Shown in pieces: positions 19,380-29,422 of a stretch of 64,000 bases of DNA; positions within the stretch are counted from its first letter, which is position 1; every line of letters starts with the position of its first letter. The DNA lies in assembly GCF_000226295.1 (NCBI RefSeq), contig NC_016024.1:1905501-1969500 (forward strand). Direction: 5' to 3'. Below the pieces are notes generated by a model. The model did not search any database. It saw only the letters and a list, made by a program, of their open reading frames with translations, and was not told the origin of the DNA. A program made the translations under genes and the position numbers. This DNA is from Chloracidobacterium thermophilum B. Its GTDB lineage: Bacteria; Acidobacteriota; Blastocatellia; Chloracidobacteriales; Chloracidobacteriaceae.

Positions 19380-20324
19380 GTGAATACTCCCGTGGGCAAT
19401 GTTATGCCGAAGCTGGATACACCACCCAAACGACGCACCATTGAAATTGAGCTTCCCATGGAAGTCCATCCAGCGGACGCGGGGCCGGAAGCCACTGCCT
19501 CCTCACCAGCGGCTTCTGTTCCGGGTCAGCCGAATAACCCGGTGGTTTTGGATGTCCTTGAACCGGGGGAAGAAAGCACGGGAGAGCCGGCGACAGTTTC
19601 TTCAACTTCCAGTGCAGCCGGAACAGCCACGGAAACGGCTGCCGCCTGTCCGCCCCCGGCATCGGCGGCTTCCCAGGAGACAGAACCGGCGACAGCGCCA
19701 ACAGAAAGTCTCCCGGCCGGGAGCACCACCAGCGGCAGTCACGCTTTTTCTGAAGACGAAACCATCAGGCTGCTGATGGACCTCGCCAGCCTGCAGGAAG
19801 ACCTCGAACGCGCCCGCGAGCAGACCACCTCGGCCCGTCGCCACGTCGAGATCGTCCAGGAACAGCTCTCCAAAACGCTCGTCGAAAAAAGTGCCGTCCA
19901 GGATCAGCTCCAGCGGTTGATGGCCGAGTTCGAGAACTACCGGCGGCGCGCTGAACGGGAAAAGACCGAAGCGCTGGAACGTGGCAAACAGACAGTCCTG
20001 CTGGCGATGCTGGAAGTCCTGGACAACCTCGAACGCGCCTTGGCGACCGGACGGGGGGAAGGGGGGACACTCGCCGATTTTCTGGCCGGGGTTGAACTCA
20101 TTCAACGCCAGGTTGTGGACAGTTTATCCAGCTTTGGCGTCAAGCCGGTTCCGGCCGTTGGTGAAACTTTTGACCCTACGGTTCACGAGGCAATTGCCAC
20201 GGACGCAACAGACGAGTACAAACCCAATACCGTCCTGGCTGAACTCAAGCGCGGGTACAAGCTCGGTGATCGGCTGCTGCGCCCGGCAATGGTACGGGTA
20301 GCCGTTCGCCCGCCCGCTTCCTGA
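19380..20324 (+). CDS. grpE: Nucleotide exchange factor GrpE with long N-terminal extension
   Basis: 314 residues, much longer than the usual 180-200. About 130 N-terminal residues are low-complexity (Pro, Thr, Ala, Ser, Glu). The long coiled coil (about 125-190), four-helix region and C-terminal beta wing (FDPTVHEAI, AELKRGYKLGDRLLRPAMV) are standard. It exchanges ADP on DnaK. It starts with GTG at 19380, with GAGGAG nine bases upstream. A 200-bp gap to hrcA could hold its own promoter, but I see no convincing one. Confidence 0.93.
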   Translation: MNTPVGNVMPKLDTPPKRRTIEIELPMEVHPADAGPEATASSPAASVPGQPNNPVVLDVLEPGEESTGEPATVSSTSSAAGTATETAAACPPPASAASQETEPATAPTESLPAGSTTSGSHAFSEDETIRLLMDLASLQEDLERAREQTTSARRHVEIVQEQLSKTLVEKSAVQDQLQRLMAEFENYRRRAEREKTEALERGKQTVLLAMLEVLDNLERALATGRGEGGTLADFLAGVELIQRQVVDSLSSFGVKPVPAVGETFDPTVHEAIATDATDEYKPNTVLAELKRGYKLGDRLLRPAMVRVAVRPPAS

Positions 20325-20445
20325 GTGCCGGACGGCTCAGCTCAGGTAGGCAGACCCCGCACGACAGCACGTTGTGCGCCGTGTCGCGGCGCACCGAAAG
20401 TCATTTCTTCACGCATGTCTTCAGGGCATGCCACGGACTGATGTC

Positions 20446-22308
20446 ATGGGCAAAGTTATCGGCATAGACCTTGGTACAACCAACTGCTGCGTCGCCGTCA
20501 TGGAGGGCGGGACAACACAAATCATTCCCAACAAGGAAGGGGGGCGCACGACGCCCTCGGTTGTTGGTTTTACCGACAAGGGCGAACGACTGGTGGGGCA
20601 GATTGCCCGGCGGCAGGCGATTACCAACGCTGCCAACACCATCTATGCTGTCAAGCGCCTCATCGGCCGCAAGTTCAACTCGCCGGAAGTCCAGCGCGCG
20701 CGTGAAACCTGTCCCTACGAAATCTGTGAATCCTCAAACGGCGACGCCTGGGTCCGCGCCCAAGGTCGGGCCTACAGCCCCCCGGAAGTCTCGGCCATCA
20801 TCCTGCAGCGGCTGAAAGCCTCAGCCGAAGATTTCCTCGGCGAACCGGTCGAGGAAGCCATCATCACGGTTCCGGCTTACTTCGATGACTTTCAGCGCCA
20901 GGCGACGAAAGATGCCGGCAAGATTGCCGGCCTCAACGTCCAGCGCATCATCAACGAGCCAACGGCGGCGGCGCTGGCCTACGGTGCCGGGCAGCACAAG
21001 TCGGAGCGGATTGCCGTTTATGACCTCGGCGGCGGCACGTTTGACGTGTCGGTGCTCGAAATGAACGACGGCGTGTTTGAAGTCCTCTCGACCTGTGGCG
21101 ATTCCTTCCTGGGCGGCGAGGACTTCGACCAGCGCATCATTGACTGGCTCATTCAGGAATTTCTCCGTGAAACCGGCATTGATCTCCGCACCGACCGGCT
21201 GGCTCTCCAGCGGCTGAAGGAAGCCGCAGAACGCGCCAAGTGCGAACTTTCCTCCACGCTTGAAGCCAACATCAACCTTCCCTTCATTGCTGCCGATCCG
21301 GCTTCCGGCCCCAAACACCTCAACCTCAACCTGACCCGCGCCAAGTTTGAGGAACTGGTCAAAGACCTGGTTGAACGCACGGTTGAACCCTGCCAGAAAG
21401 CCCTGTGGGATGCCCGTCTCAAACCCGAAGACATTGACCAGGTGTTGCTTGTCGGCGGACAAACGCGCTCCCCCATCATTCACGAGTGCGTGAGGAAGAT
21501 TTTTGGACGCGAACCCAACGCGAGCATCAACCCGGATGAAGTCGTGGCGATTGGCGCTGCCATTCAGGGCGGAGTCTTCACCGGGCAGGTCAAAGACCTC
21601 GTCCTGCTCGACGTTATTCCGCTCTCGCTGGGGATTGAAGTTCGCGGAGGGCTGTTCCAGAAGATCGTCGAGCGCAATGCCACGATTCCGGTGCGCAAGT
21701 CCCTGACCTTCACCACCGTGGTGGATAACCAGTCCAGCGTTGAAGTGCACGTGCTTCAGGGTGAGCGTGAAATTGCCAAGGGAAACCGCTCGCTGGGACG
21801 GTTTGAGCTGATTGGCATTCCTCCGGCCCCGCGTGGTGTTCCGCAAATAGAAGTTACCTTCGAGATTGATGCCGACGGCATCGTGCAGGTCTCCGCACGT
21901 GACAAAGCCACCGGACTCGAACAGAACATGCGCGTCACCCCCACTTCGGGGCTGTCCCCCGGCGAGATTGCCAACCTCATTGCCGAGGCCCAGCGCAATG
22001 CCGAAAGCGACCGCCAGTTGAAGGAACTCCTGCTGTTGCAAAGCCGCCTGGAGGGACTGCTGCAAAACACCCAGCGGTCGTTCGGTGAGTTTGGCTGGAT
22101 GCTTCCGGCGGAAGAACAGGAACTCGTGCGGGAGACACTCATCGGCGCCAAGGAAGTCCTCAACATCCAGGACGCGGCTGTGGTCAAACAGTGGCTCGAC
22201 GCGCTCGAACAGGCCGCCCAGATCATCACCAATGCCATGTTCAATGCGCCGGCAGGCGACCAGCCTCCGCCATCCGAAACCGGCGGCGTGAAGATGTTGA
22301 CGGAATGA
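20446..22308 (+). CDS. dnaK: Chaperone protein DnaK (Hsp70)
   Basis: 620 residues. The ATPase domain has GIDLGTTN at the start, the phosphate-2 motif [14 protein letters not shown] and [11 protein letters not shown]; the substrate domain and helical lid follow to about 600. I start at the ATG at 20446, which gives the normal [10 protein letters not shown] opening; a GTG at 20374 would add 24 residues with no homology-like character. It ends in an acidic/Pro tail without the common EEV-type end. It works with GrpE and DnaJ beside it and could also be served by the two J-domain fusion proteins in this window. Confidence 0.96.
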   Translation: MGKVIGIDLGTTNCCVAVMEGGTTQIIPNKEGGRTTPSVVGFTDKGERLVGQIARRQAITNAANTIYAVKRLIGRKFNSPEVQRARETCPYEICESSNGDAWVRAQGRAYSPPEVSAIILQRLKASAEDFLGEPVEEAIITVPAYFDDFQRQATKDAGKIAGLNVQRIINEPTAAALAYGAGQHKSERIAVYDLGGGTFDVSVLEMNDGVFEVLSTCGDSFLGGEDFDQRIIDWLIQEFLRETGIDLRTDRLALQRLKEAAERAKCELSSTLEANINLPFIAADPASGPKHLNLNLTRAKFEELVKDLVERTVEPCQKALWDARLKPEDIDQVLLVGGQTRSPIIHECVRKIFGREPNASINPDEVVAIGAAIQGGVFTGQVKDLVLLDVIPLSLGIEVRGGLFQKIVERNATIPVRKSLTFTTVVDNQSSVEVHVLQGEREIAKGNRSLGRFELIGIPPAPRGVPQIEVTFEIDADGIVQVSARDKATGLEQNMRVTPTSGLSPGEIANLIAEAQRNAESDRQLKELLLLQSRLEGLLQNTQRSFGEFGWMLPAEEQELVRETLIGAKEVLNIQDAAVVKQWLDALEQAAQIITNAMFNAPAGDQPPPSETGGVKMLTE

Positions 22309-22442
22309 CACCCGTCGGAAATGGTAAGGCTGACCACTGCGGCCCGGCCCGGTCGGGGGCCACGCAGACACCCCACACAGCCGTCGGCAGGCGTGGCCCG
22401 ACGGGCTACGGCAACCTTGCCTGGTTTCGGAAGGATTGAGGC

Positions 22443-23588
22443 ATGGCAACCAAACGGGATTACTACGAAGTGCTGGGCGTTGCGCGCAACGCAACGGAAA
22501 CGGACATCAAAAAAGCCTACCGCCGCCTGGCGATGAAATATCACCCGGACAAAAATCCGGGGGATGCCGCCGCTGAGGAAAAGTTCAAGGAAGCGGCGGA
22601 AGCCTACGCGGTTCTTTCAGACCCCGAACAGCGTGCGCGCTACGACCGCTTCGGGCATGCCGGTGTTGGCGCGGCGGCCGCGGGTGGCTTTGGTGGCGGC
22701 TTTGCCGGTTTCCAGAACTTCGAGGACATCCTGGGCGACCTCTTTGGCTTCGGCTTTGGCAGTACCGGCGGCGGACGCCGCAACAGTCAGGTCCAGCGCG
22801 GCGCTGACCTGCGCTACGATCTGGAACTCACCCTCGAAGAAGCCGCCAATGGTGTCACCACGCAAATCCGTGTTCCACGGCTCGAAACCTGTGGTGACTG
22901 CGGCGGTAATGGGGCCGCCCCCGGCAGTCCGCCGGAGACCTGTCCGACCTGTGGTGGGCTGGGGCAGGTTCGCTACCAGCAGGGCTTCTTCAGCGTGACC
23001 CGGACCTGCCCCCAGTGCCGTGGGACGGGCCAAATCATCCGCAATCCCTGTCGTACCTGCCGGGGTGAAGGACGGGTGCGGCGCGAAAAACGCATCGAGA
23101 TCAAGGTCCCGGCCGGCGTGGATGACGGCATGCGGCTGCGCGTCAGCGGCGAAGGCGAAGCCGGACTCGGCGGCGGCCCGCCGGGCGACCTGCAGGTGGT
23201 CGTCCACATCCGGGAGCACGAAATTTTTGAACGGCAGGACAATAACCTGCTCTGCCAGGTGGCGATCGATTTCGTCGAAGCCGCCCTGGGTGCTGAAATT
23301 GAAGTCCCGCTGCTGAACGGGCAGACGACGATGAAGATTCCCGAAGGAACACAATCCGGGACGACATTCCGCCTGCGGGGCAAAGGGATTCCGTCACTTT
23401 CGGGCGAAGTGGGCGATCTGTTCGTGGTCGTCAACGTCGTCACCCCAACCAACCTCACCCGTGAACAGCGGCGGCTGCTCGAAGAATTCGCGGCGGCTTC
23501 CCCCAAGCGCGAAGGACGCAAAGCCGTCCGCAAAACCGAAGAGAAGGGTTTTTTCGACCGCGTCAAGGACGCCATCTTTGGCACCTGA
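22443..23588 (+). CDS. dnaJ: Chaperone protein DnaJ (Hsp40, type I)
   Basis: 381 residues. The J-domain (1-70) has HPD at 34-36. A Gly/Phe-rich linker follows (about 75-125), then a zinc-finger domain with four CxxCxGxG repeats ([32 protein letters not shown]), the C-terminal substrate-binding domains, and a short tail. It delivers unfolded proteins to DnaK. A 134-bp spacer separates it from dnaK. Confidence 0.96.
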   Translation: MATKRDYYEVLGVARNATETDIKKAYRRLAMKYHPDKNPGDAAAEEKFKEAAEAYAVLSDPEQRARYDRFGHAGVGAAAAGGFGGGFAGFQNFEDILGDLFGFGFGSTGGGRRNSQVQRGADLRYDLELTLEEAANGVTTQIRVPRLETCGDCGGNGAAPGSPPETCPTCGGLGQVRYQQGFFSVTRTCPQCRGTGQIIRNPCRTCRGEGRVRREKRIEIKVPAGVDDGMRLRVSGEGEAGLGGGPPGDLQVVVHIREHEIFERQDNNLLCQVAIDFVEAALGAEIEVPLLNGQTTMKIPEGTQSGTTFRLRGKGIPSLSGEVGDLFVVVNVVTPTNLTREQRRLLEEFAAASPKREGRKAVRKTEEKGFFDRVKDAIFGT

Positions 23589-23680
23589 CACCTGCCGGAG
23601 CCGGCCGTCGCCGGCGGCCGCCAAAACGGGGCCCCTGTAAAGGCTCCCGCAGAAACCGCCCGGCCGCCTGACCGGGAGGG

Positions 23681-23699
23681 AAGCCCCCCGGCAGGGCTT
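23681..23699. terminator. Short hairpin between dnaJ and response regulator
   Basis: aagccc (23681-23686) pairs with gggctt (23694-23699) in the convergent spacer. It is only six pairs with no T-run, so a weak candidate. Confidence 0.25.
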
Positions 23700-23732
23700 G
23701 ATTCTCTGGGGAATGGTGGAAACGGGCTTCGG

Positions 23733-24107
23733 CTACCGGGCGGCGATGCTCTGGCGGAGCGTGTTCCGCAACTGCCCAAGATTGAAAGGTTTGGGCATGA
23801 CCGTCACATTGGGGCGCTCCCGGAGCTGGTTCAGCCGCGCCTCATCCTGAAGGGCCGTAATGAGAATAATCGGCAGGTCGGGCTGCTCCGCATGAAGCTG
23901 CCCGATGAGTTCTTCGCCGTCCATACGCGGCATGAACAGGTCCGTGACAACACACCGGATGGCGTCGCGGTGCTGGCTGTAGGTCTCAAATGCCTCAACA
24001 CCATCCTCGGCCGTCAGGACCTTGTATTCCAGACTCAGCACGGAAATCAGCAAGTCGCGGATGTACGACTCATCGTCCACAATCAGAATCGTGTGCGGGG
24101 ATGTCAT
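23733..24107 (-). CDS. Single-domain response regulator
   Basis: 124-residue CheY-like receiver with acidic pair Asp11/Asp12, phospho-acceptor Asp56 (VVTDLFMP), Thr84 and Lys106 (MPKPF). There is no output domain, so it works by protein contact or in a phosphorelay. The start at 24107 gives a receiver beginning at residue 5; an upstream extension to 24236 lacks domain character. No histidine kinase is nearby. It is divergent from the LysR gene. Confidence 0.88.
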   Translation of the reverse strand: MTSPHTILIVDDESYIRDLLISVLSLEYKVLTAEDGVEAFETYSQHRDAIRCVVTDLFMPRMDGEELIGQLHAEQPDLPIILITALQDEARLNQLRERPNVTVMPKPFNLGQLRNTLRQSIAAR

Positions 24108-24353
24108 ACGATGATGGGGAAACTCAGGCAAAGTCCAGCAGCCACGCGCCCGGTCAACCTGTAACTGGTGCTGGCGGTCTCCAAGCATGCCGAGTGCACC
24201 AACCCTGGTCAAGCCAACCGCAGGGCGCGGGAACAAAACTGCATTTTGTTGTTCGTCAGATGAAAAATACTTTCACACACTGCCAGCCTTTGTCCACCCA
24301 GGGACAGCGCACCCGATGGCGGCCCACGTGGGTGCGGAAAGGACTTCTGCACC

Positions 24354-25274
24354 GTGGACCTGTCGCAGCTTGAAGTCTTTGTCGCCGTCGTCGAGGAACG
24401 GCACTTTTCACGGGCCGCCAGCAAGCTGGGACGGACGCAGGCGGCCGTCAGCCAAACCATCAAAAAGCTTGAAGGCGACCTTGGCGCGGCGCTGCTTGAC
24501 CGCAACTCGAAAGGCGTTATTCCCACTGAAGCCGGACGGCTGCTGTACGACTATGCCCGCCGCCTGCTCGATCTGCGCGATGAAACAACCCAGGCGCTGC
24601 GGCAACTTGACACCCTCACGGCCGGGCGGCTGGTCATCGGCGCCAACGAGCAGACCGTGACCTACCTTCTGCCCTGGCTGGAGCGTTTCATTCGGATGTA
24701 TCCGGCGGTGCACGTCGAGGTCAAACGCTGCCGGGCCAGCGATGTACCGGCCGAAGTCCTGCGGCACAGCGTGGAGTTGGGCGTCATCAGCTTCGCGCCC
24801 CCGGAAGCCGGACTGCACGCCCTGACCATTGCCACCGACGCTGTGGCACTCGTTACGGCCCCGCACCACCCGCTGGCGGGATGCGCCTCGGTCTCCATCC
24901 GGGAGCTTGGGCAGGAGACGTTCATTGCGCACAACGTTGTCTCGCGGTATCGGCTTCAGGTCGTCGAAGCCTTTGCCCGCCACCGGACGCCGCTGCGGAT
25001 TACCGTCGAGTTGCCCTCTATCGAAGCCATCAAGCGCATGATCGAGGCCGGAATCGGCGTCAGCCTGCTGCCCCGCCTGTGCGTGGCGGCTGAAGTAGCG
25101 CGGGGGCAGTTGGCGGCCGTTCCCGTCCGGGAAATGCGTCTGGCACGCAAGCTGCGCGTCATCCATCGGCAGCCGTCGTCGCTGTCGCGCGCAGCCCAGG
25201 CCTTTATCGCCCTCGTCCGCCATCCCGAACCGGAAAACACTTCACCGGAAAGCACCCGGCCGGAAAACACCTAA
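24354..25274 (+). CDS. LysR-family transcriptional regulator
   Basis: 306 residues. The N-terminal winged helix (1-60: FSRAASKLGRTQAAVSQTIKKLE) is followed by the periplasmic-binding-like effector domain (about 90-290). It starts with GTG at 24354, with a GGAAAGGA Shine-Dalgarno upstream. The last about 15 residues repeat PENTSPES-like units. LysR proteins often regulate a divergent gene, here the response regulator across a 246-bp spacer, but the effector is unknown. Its 3' end overlaps the converging ABC ATPase gene by four bases. Confidence 0.9.
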   Translation: MDLSQLEVFVAVVEERHFSRAASKLGRTQAAVSQTIKKLEGDLGAALLDRNSKGVIPTEAGRLLYDYARRLLDLRDETTQALRQLDTLTAGRLVIGANEQTVTYLLPWLERFIRMYPAVHVEVKRCRASDVPAEVLRHSVELGVISFAPPEAGLHALTIATDAVALVTAPHHPLAGCASVSIRELGQETFIAHNVVSRYRLQVVEAFARHRTPLRITVELPSIEAIKRMIEAGIGVSLLPRLCVAAEVARGQLAAVPVREMRLARKLRVIHRQPSSLSRAAQAFIALVRHPEPENTSPESTRPENT

Positions 25275-25969
25275 GTGGAAGGTAACGGCTCGATGGAGAG
25301 CTTCGGGTTGTCGAGCACAATGCGGCCGTCGCGCAGTGTGATGGCGCGGTCGGCCGCCCGCGCCAACTCCTCGTTGTGTGTCACCAGCACGAGCGTCGTT
25401 CCGGTGGACTGGTTGAGTTCACGCAGCAGCTCGAAAATGCGCATGCCGTTGGCGTAGTCCAGATTGCCGGTCGGCTCATCGGCCAGCAGAATGGGCGGCT
25501 CGTTGGCAAAGGCGCGGGCAATGGCCACCCGTTGCTGCTCGCCGCCGGAAAGCTGCGCCGGGTAGTGATGCCCCCGGGCGCTGAGACCTACGGCCGCAAG
25601 CAAGGCTTTGGCGCGCTTTTTGGCGTCCCGTCGCCCGGCAATCTCCATGGGAATCTGGATGTTTTCGAGGGCGGTTGCCGTCGGGATGAGGTGAAACGCC
25701 TGAAAGACAAACCCGATGGTGCGGCTCCGAAATGCGGCCAGCGCGTCTTCCCCCAGGCGCGTGATGGAAGTCCCGGCCAGGATGACCTCGCCGGTCGTCG
25801 GCGTATCCAACCCGGCCATCAGACCGAGCAGCGTGGATTTCCCGCTCCCGGAAGGGCCAAGAATGGCGGCAAACTGTCCGGCCGGAATGAAGAGATCAAG
25901 CGGGTGGAGAATCGTCAGGCGGCTCTGGCCGCTGAGGGCTTGCTTGGAAAGCTGCTTCAGTTCAATCAT
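25271..25969 (-). CDS. ABC transporter ATPase, LolD/YbbA type
   Basis: 232 residues. Walker [10 protein letters not shown] (38-46), Q-loop FVFQAFHL, signature LSGGEQQR (140-147), Walker B LLADEP (161-166) and the switch His in LVLVTHNEE. The family works with MacB/FtsX-like permeases in lipoprotein release or peptide export. It lies divergent from the TesA-like esterase gene, the same pairing as E. coli ybbA-tesA; the YbbP-type permease is not beside it here. It may pair with a permease elsewhere. Confidence 0.88.
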   Translation of the reverse strand: MIELKQLSKQALSGQSRLTILHPLDLFIPAGQFAAILGPSGSGKSTLLGLMAGLDTPTTGEVILAGTSITRLGEDALAAFRSRTIGFVFQAFHLIPTATALENIQIPMEIAGRRDAKKRAKALLAAVGLSARGHHYPAQLSGGEQQRVAIARAFANEPPILLADEPTGNLDYANGMRIFELLRELNQSTGTTLVLVTHNEELARAADRAITLRDGRIVLDNPKLSIEPLPST

Positions 25970-26249
25970 TCGGAATCGGGCCTTACCGCCAGAACTATGC
26001 CGCGCGCGACATCCGGCGTTGATTTGGGCTTGCCCGCAACATACCAGTTTTTTGCACCGGCTGCCCGATCAGTCAGCACCTTCAGGTTGTTGGCAACCGT
26101 GGGGCAACGGCGACGCACTGACCGCCACCCCGTCGCTCCACTGACGGCTGTCCGTGACAGGTTATCCGACTGGTAAAATCCAGGCACTGTACGGCGTGCA
26201 CATGCGCTAATATCGAAATGCCATCTTTTGCAGCCCAGCGAACGGACGT

Positions 26250-27017
26250 ATGAAGGCACAGCGCAGTCGGGTTGGCAGCTTCGCCATCAGTCTTCTCATC
26301 ATCAGCAGCAGTCTGCTTGCCGGCGGATGCAGTCGTACCGGCACAGAAGCCCCGGAAAACCTGCCCGTCCTGGCGCCGGCGCCCACGGACGCCGCACCCA
26401 CCGCCCGGCCGCGGATCGTTGTCCTCGGCGACAGCCTGACGGCCGGTTTCGGCCTGCCGCGCGAAGCCAGCTACCCGACCGTGCTCCAGAAGAAACTCGA
26501 TGCCGCCGGACTGAACTATCAGGTCATCAACGCCGGTATTTCCGGCGACACCTCGGCCGGCGGCGTCGAACGGCTCGACTGGTCGCTGGACGGCGACGTG
26601 CGCATCGTCATCCTCGCCCTCGGCGCCAATGACGGACTGCGCGGGCTGCCCCTCACCCAGATGGAAGCCAACCTGCGCACCATCATCGAACGTGCCCGTG
26701 CACGCGGAGCGCAGGTCATCCTCGCCGGTCTCAAAGCTCCCGCTGAAGCGGGACCCGACTACGGCGCACAGTTTGAAGCCGTCTATCGCAAACTCGCCCA
26801 GCAGTACCGGTTGCCGCTCATCCCGTCCCTGCTCGAAGGCGTTGCCGGCCGGGAAGAACTCAATCAGGAGGACGGCATCCATCCCAACGCGCGCGGCGCG
26901 GCCATCGTCGCCGACAACGTCTGGAAAGTTCTCGAGCCCGTCGCCCGGCAGCAGCTTGCCCAATCGCAGTCCAATCCCGATGCGCCCCCGGCGGCCAAGC
27001 CGGCTGGCGCACGATAA
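26250..27017 (+). CDS. SGNH-hydrolase lipoprotein, TesA/arylesterase type
   Basis: 255 residues. A lipoprotein signal ends at Cys27 (LLAGGC). The SGNH blocks are complete: GDSLTAG with Ser62, Gly in NAGISGD, Asn127 in GAND, and Asp208/His211 in DGIHPN. The E. coli counterpart TesA is a periplasmic thioesterase, lysophospholipase and protease I; this one would be anchored to a membrane by lipid. The Pro/Ala-rich linker after the Cys (about 35-52) spaces the enzyme from the membrane. Nine bases separate it from mnmE, so they are probably cotranscribed. Confidence 0.88.
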   Translation: MKAQRSRVGSFAISLLIISSSLLAGGCSRTGTEAPENLPVLAPAPTDAAPTARPRIVVLGDSLTAGFGLPREASYPTVLQKKLDAAGLNYQVINAGISGDTSAGGVERLDWSLDGDVRIVILALGANDGLRGLPLTQMEANLRTIIERARARGAQVILAGLKAPAEAGPDYGAQFEAVYRKLAQQYRLPLIPSLLEGVAGREELNQEDGIHPNARGAAIVADNVWKVLEPVARQQLAQSQSNPDAPPAAKPAGAR

Positions 27018-27025
27018 CCCGGCGG

Positions 27026-28417
27026 ATGCCCACCTACGACTGGCAGGATACCATCGTTGCCATTGCCACCCCGCCCGGCCACGGCGGCATCGGTATTGTC
27101 CGCCTCAGCGGCGAACGCGCGCTCGACATCGGCGCCACCCTTTTCCGTGGACGGCGCACACTGGCCAGACACCCCTTTCGCCTGCTGCGCGGCACATTTC
27201 TGGACATCACTGCGGACGAAACCATAGACGACGGGCTGGCCGTCTATTTCCCGACCCCACGCTCGTTTACCGGTGAAGATGTCGTGGAGCTGCACGCCCA
27301 TGGCTCGCCGGTCGTGCTGCGCCGCCTCGTCGCCTGCGCCATGCGGGAGGGCGCGCGGGCGGCGCGTCCCGGCGAGTTCACCCTGCGCGCCGTACGCCAC
27401 GGCCGCCTCGATCTCGCCCAGGCCGAAGGGCTGCGCGACCTTATCCACGCCCAGACAACCTACCAGGCGCGGCTGGCCGCCCAGCAGATGCGCGGCGCGC
27501 TGTCCACCCGGCTGCAACCGCTGAAGGAACAGCTCCTGACGACGATTGTCCACCTCGAATCGGCTGTGGAGTTTGTCGAAGAACAGCTCGATACGCATTC
27601 GCGCGCGACGCTGGTGGAAGAGCTGTCGCACCTTGAAACGCAGGTGCGCCAACTGGCGGCGACCTACCGCGCCGGACGCCTCATCCGCGAAGGGCTGGCG
27701 CTGGCCATCGTCGGGCGTCCCAACGTCGGCAAATCCAGCCTTTTCAATGCCCTGCTCGACGCCGACCGGGCCATTGTGACTGACGTTGCCGGCACAACCC
27801 GCGACACCCTGCAGGAAGTCGCCACGATTGGCGAACTGCCTGTCCGGCTCATGGACACCGCCGGCATCCGCGACACCTCGGACATCGTCGAGCGCATGGG
27901 CGTCGAGCGGAGCTACCGGGCGCTGGCCGATGCCGACATCGTGCTGTTTGTCGTGGATGCCGCAGCCGGCCCGCACCCGGACGAAAGGCAGGTCATCGGG
28001 CACCTGCGTCAGCGCCAGGCCATCTGTGTCGTCAACAAGCTGGACCTCATGCCGTCCGTCGTGCCGTTTGAGTTGTTCCTTCAGGAACATGACCTCACAT
28101 GTCCGGTCGTCGGCGTTTCAGCACATACGCGGGCCGGGCTGGCCGAGTTGAAGGCCACCATCCAGCAGGTTGCCGTCGGTAGCAGCTTCGACACCAGCCA
28201 GGACTGGCTGGTGACAGATGCGCGCCACGCTGCCGCCCTGACGGCCGCAGCCGAGGCACTCGGTTGCGCGCGCGAACTGCTGGCCGAAGGGCATTCGGAA
28301 GAAGTGCCACTGGCCGAACTCCACCGCGCCCTGCATGCCCTGGGCGACATCACCGGCGAAACGGGCATTGAAGAGGTGTTTGACCGCATCTTCGCCACCT
28401 TCTGCATCGGCAAGTAA
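27026..28417 (+). CDS. mnmE: tRNA modification GTPase MnmE
   Basis: 463 residues. The N-terminal tetrahydrofolate-binding domain (1-120) is followed by a helical domain split by the inserted G domain: G1 GRPNVGKSS (230-238), the TTRDT switch, G3 DTAG (277-280) and G4 NKLD. The C-terminal CIGK (460-463) supplies the catalytic Cys. With MnmG it adds carboxymethylaminomethyl groups to U34 of certain tRNAs. The length is normal. Confidence 0.95.
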   Translation: MPTYDWQDTIVAIATPPGHGGIGIVRLSGERALDIGATLFRGRRTLARHPFRLLRGTFLDITADETIDDGLAVYFPTPRSFTGEDVVELHAHGSPVVLRRLVACAMREGARAARPGEFTLRAVRHGRLDLAQAEGLRDLIHAQTTYQARLAAQQMRGALSTRLQPLKEQLLTTIVHLESAVEFVEEQLDTHSRATLVEELSHLETQVRQLAATYRAGRLIREGLALAIVGRPNVGKSSLFNALLDADRAIVTDVAGTTRDTLQEVATIGELPVRLMDTAGIRDTSDIVERMGVERSYRALADADIVLFVVDAAAGPHPDERQVIGHLRQRQAICVVNKLDLMPSVVPFELFLQEHDLTCPVVGVSAHTRAGLAELKATIQQVAVGSSFDTSQDWLVTDARHAAALTAAAEALGCARELLAEGHSEEVPLAELHRALHALGDITGETGIEEVFDRIFATFCIGK

Positions 28418-28507
28418 GCCGTGTGCCTCTCGATGCTGCCTGAAAAACACTCCCTCTGAAGTTGACGCACCGGCGGCCATTTGACATAACACACCGGACT
28501 GACCTCT

Positions 28508-29395
28508 ATGGAATCCACTGCCCCACTGGACAAAACCGCCAGCCCGGACCTTGACGCGGCGCCCCACGCGCCGGCGTCGCCGGTCATCCGCATTGAACCC
28601 ACCCGGGGCTGGGTGGCCGTCAAGCTGAAGGAACTGTGGGACTACCGCGAACTGCTGTACTTTCTCGTCTGGCGGGATGTCAAAGTGCGCTACAAGCAAA
28701 CTGTGCTGGGCGCGGCCTGGGCCCTTTTGCAGCCGTTGTTCACGATGCTCGTGTTCAGCATCTTTTTCGGACGGCTGGCCGGCATCCCGTCCGACGGCGT
28801 TCCCTACCCGCTTTTTGCTTTGGCGGCGCTGATTCCATGGACGTTTTTCGCCAACGCGCTGGGACAGTCCTCCAACAGTCTGGTCAACAGCGCCCATCTC
28901 ATTGCCAAGGTCTATTTTCCCCGGCTGGTCATTCCGCTGGCCAGCGTGCTGGGCGGACTCGTGGATTTGGCCGTGGCCTGCTCCCTGTTCGTTCCGATGC
29001 TGCTCTACTACGGCATAACGCCGGGCTGGGGCATCCTCTGGCTGCCGGGATTTGTCCTGCTGGCGATTGTGACGGCGCTGGGTGTCGGGCTGTGGGCTTC
29101 GGCGCTCAACGTCGAATACCGCGACGTACGGCACGTCATCTCCTTCGCCACGCAGCTCTGGATGTTCCTGACGCCGGTTGTCTATCCCGGCAGCCTCGTG
29201 CCGGAACGCTGGCGACTGCTCTACAACCTCAACCCCATGAGTGGCGTCGTGGATGGCTTCCGGTGGGCGCTGCTGGGCGCTGGCGCGCCGCCGGGACTGC
29301 CGCTGCTGGCTTCCGCCCTCGCTTCCCTGACCCTGCTGGTGACGGGGGCGTTCTACTTCCGGCGCATGGAGAAAACCTTTGCCGACCGGGTATGA
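28508..29395 (+). CDS. ABC-2 polysaccharide export permease (Wzm/TagG type)
   Basis: 295 residues, about six membrane helices after an N-terminal amphipathic region. The segment FLVWRDVKVRYKQTVLGAAW is the hallmark of polysaccharide ABC permeases. Next gene is the matching ATPase, 27 bases on. Together they flip a completed, undecaprenyl-linked glycan across the inner membrane. It begins the long polysaccharide locus. Confidence 0.92.
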   Translation: MESTAPLDKTASPDLDAAPHAPASPVIRIEPTRGWVAVKLKELWDYRELLYFLVWRDVKVRYKQTVLGAAWALLQPLFTMLVFSIFFGRLAGIPSDGVPYPLFALAALIPWTFFANALGQSSNSLVNSAHLIAKVYFPRLVIPLASVLGGLVDLAVACSLFVPMLLYYGITPGWGILWLPGFVLLAIVTALGVGLWASALNVEYRDVRHVISFATQLWMFLTPVVYPGSLVPERWRLLYNLNPMSGVVDGFRWALLGAGAPPGLPLLASALASLTLLVTGAFYFRRMEKTFADRV

Positions 29396-29422
29396 CGGTT
29401 CGCGTGACGGAAAGCCCTGCCG

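Noticed and set aside
23589-23732. GC-rich palindromes between dnaJ and the response regulator
   Set aside because: Only short stems with no T-run; reported as a weak candidate terminator at most.
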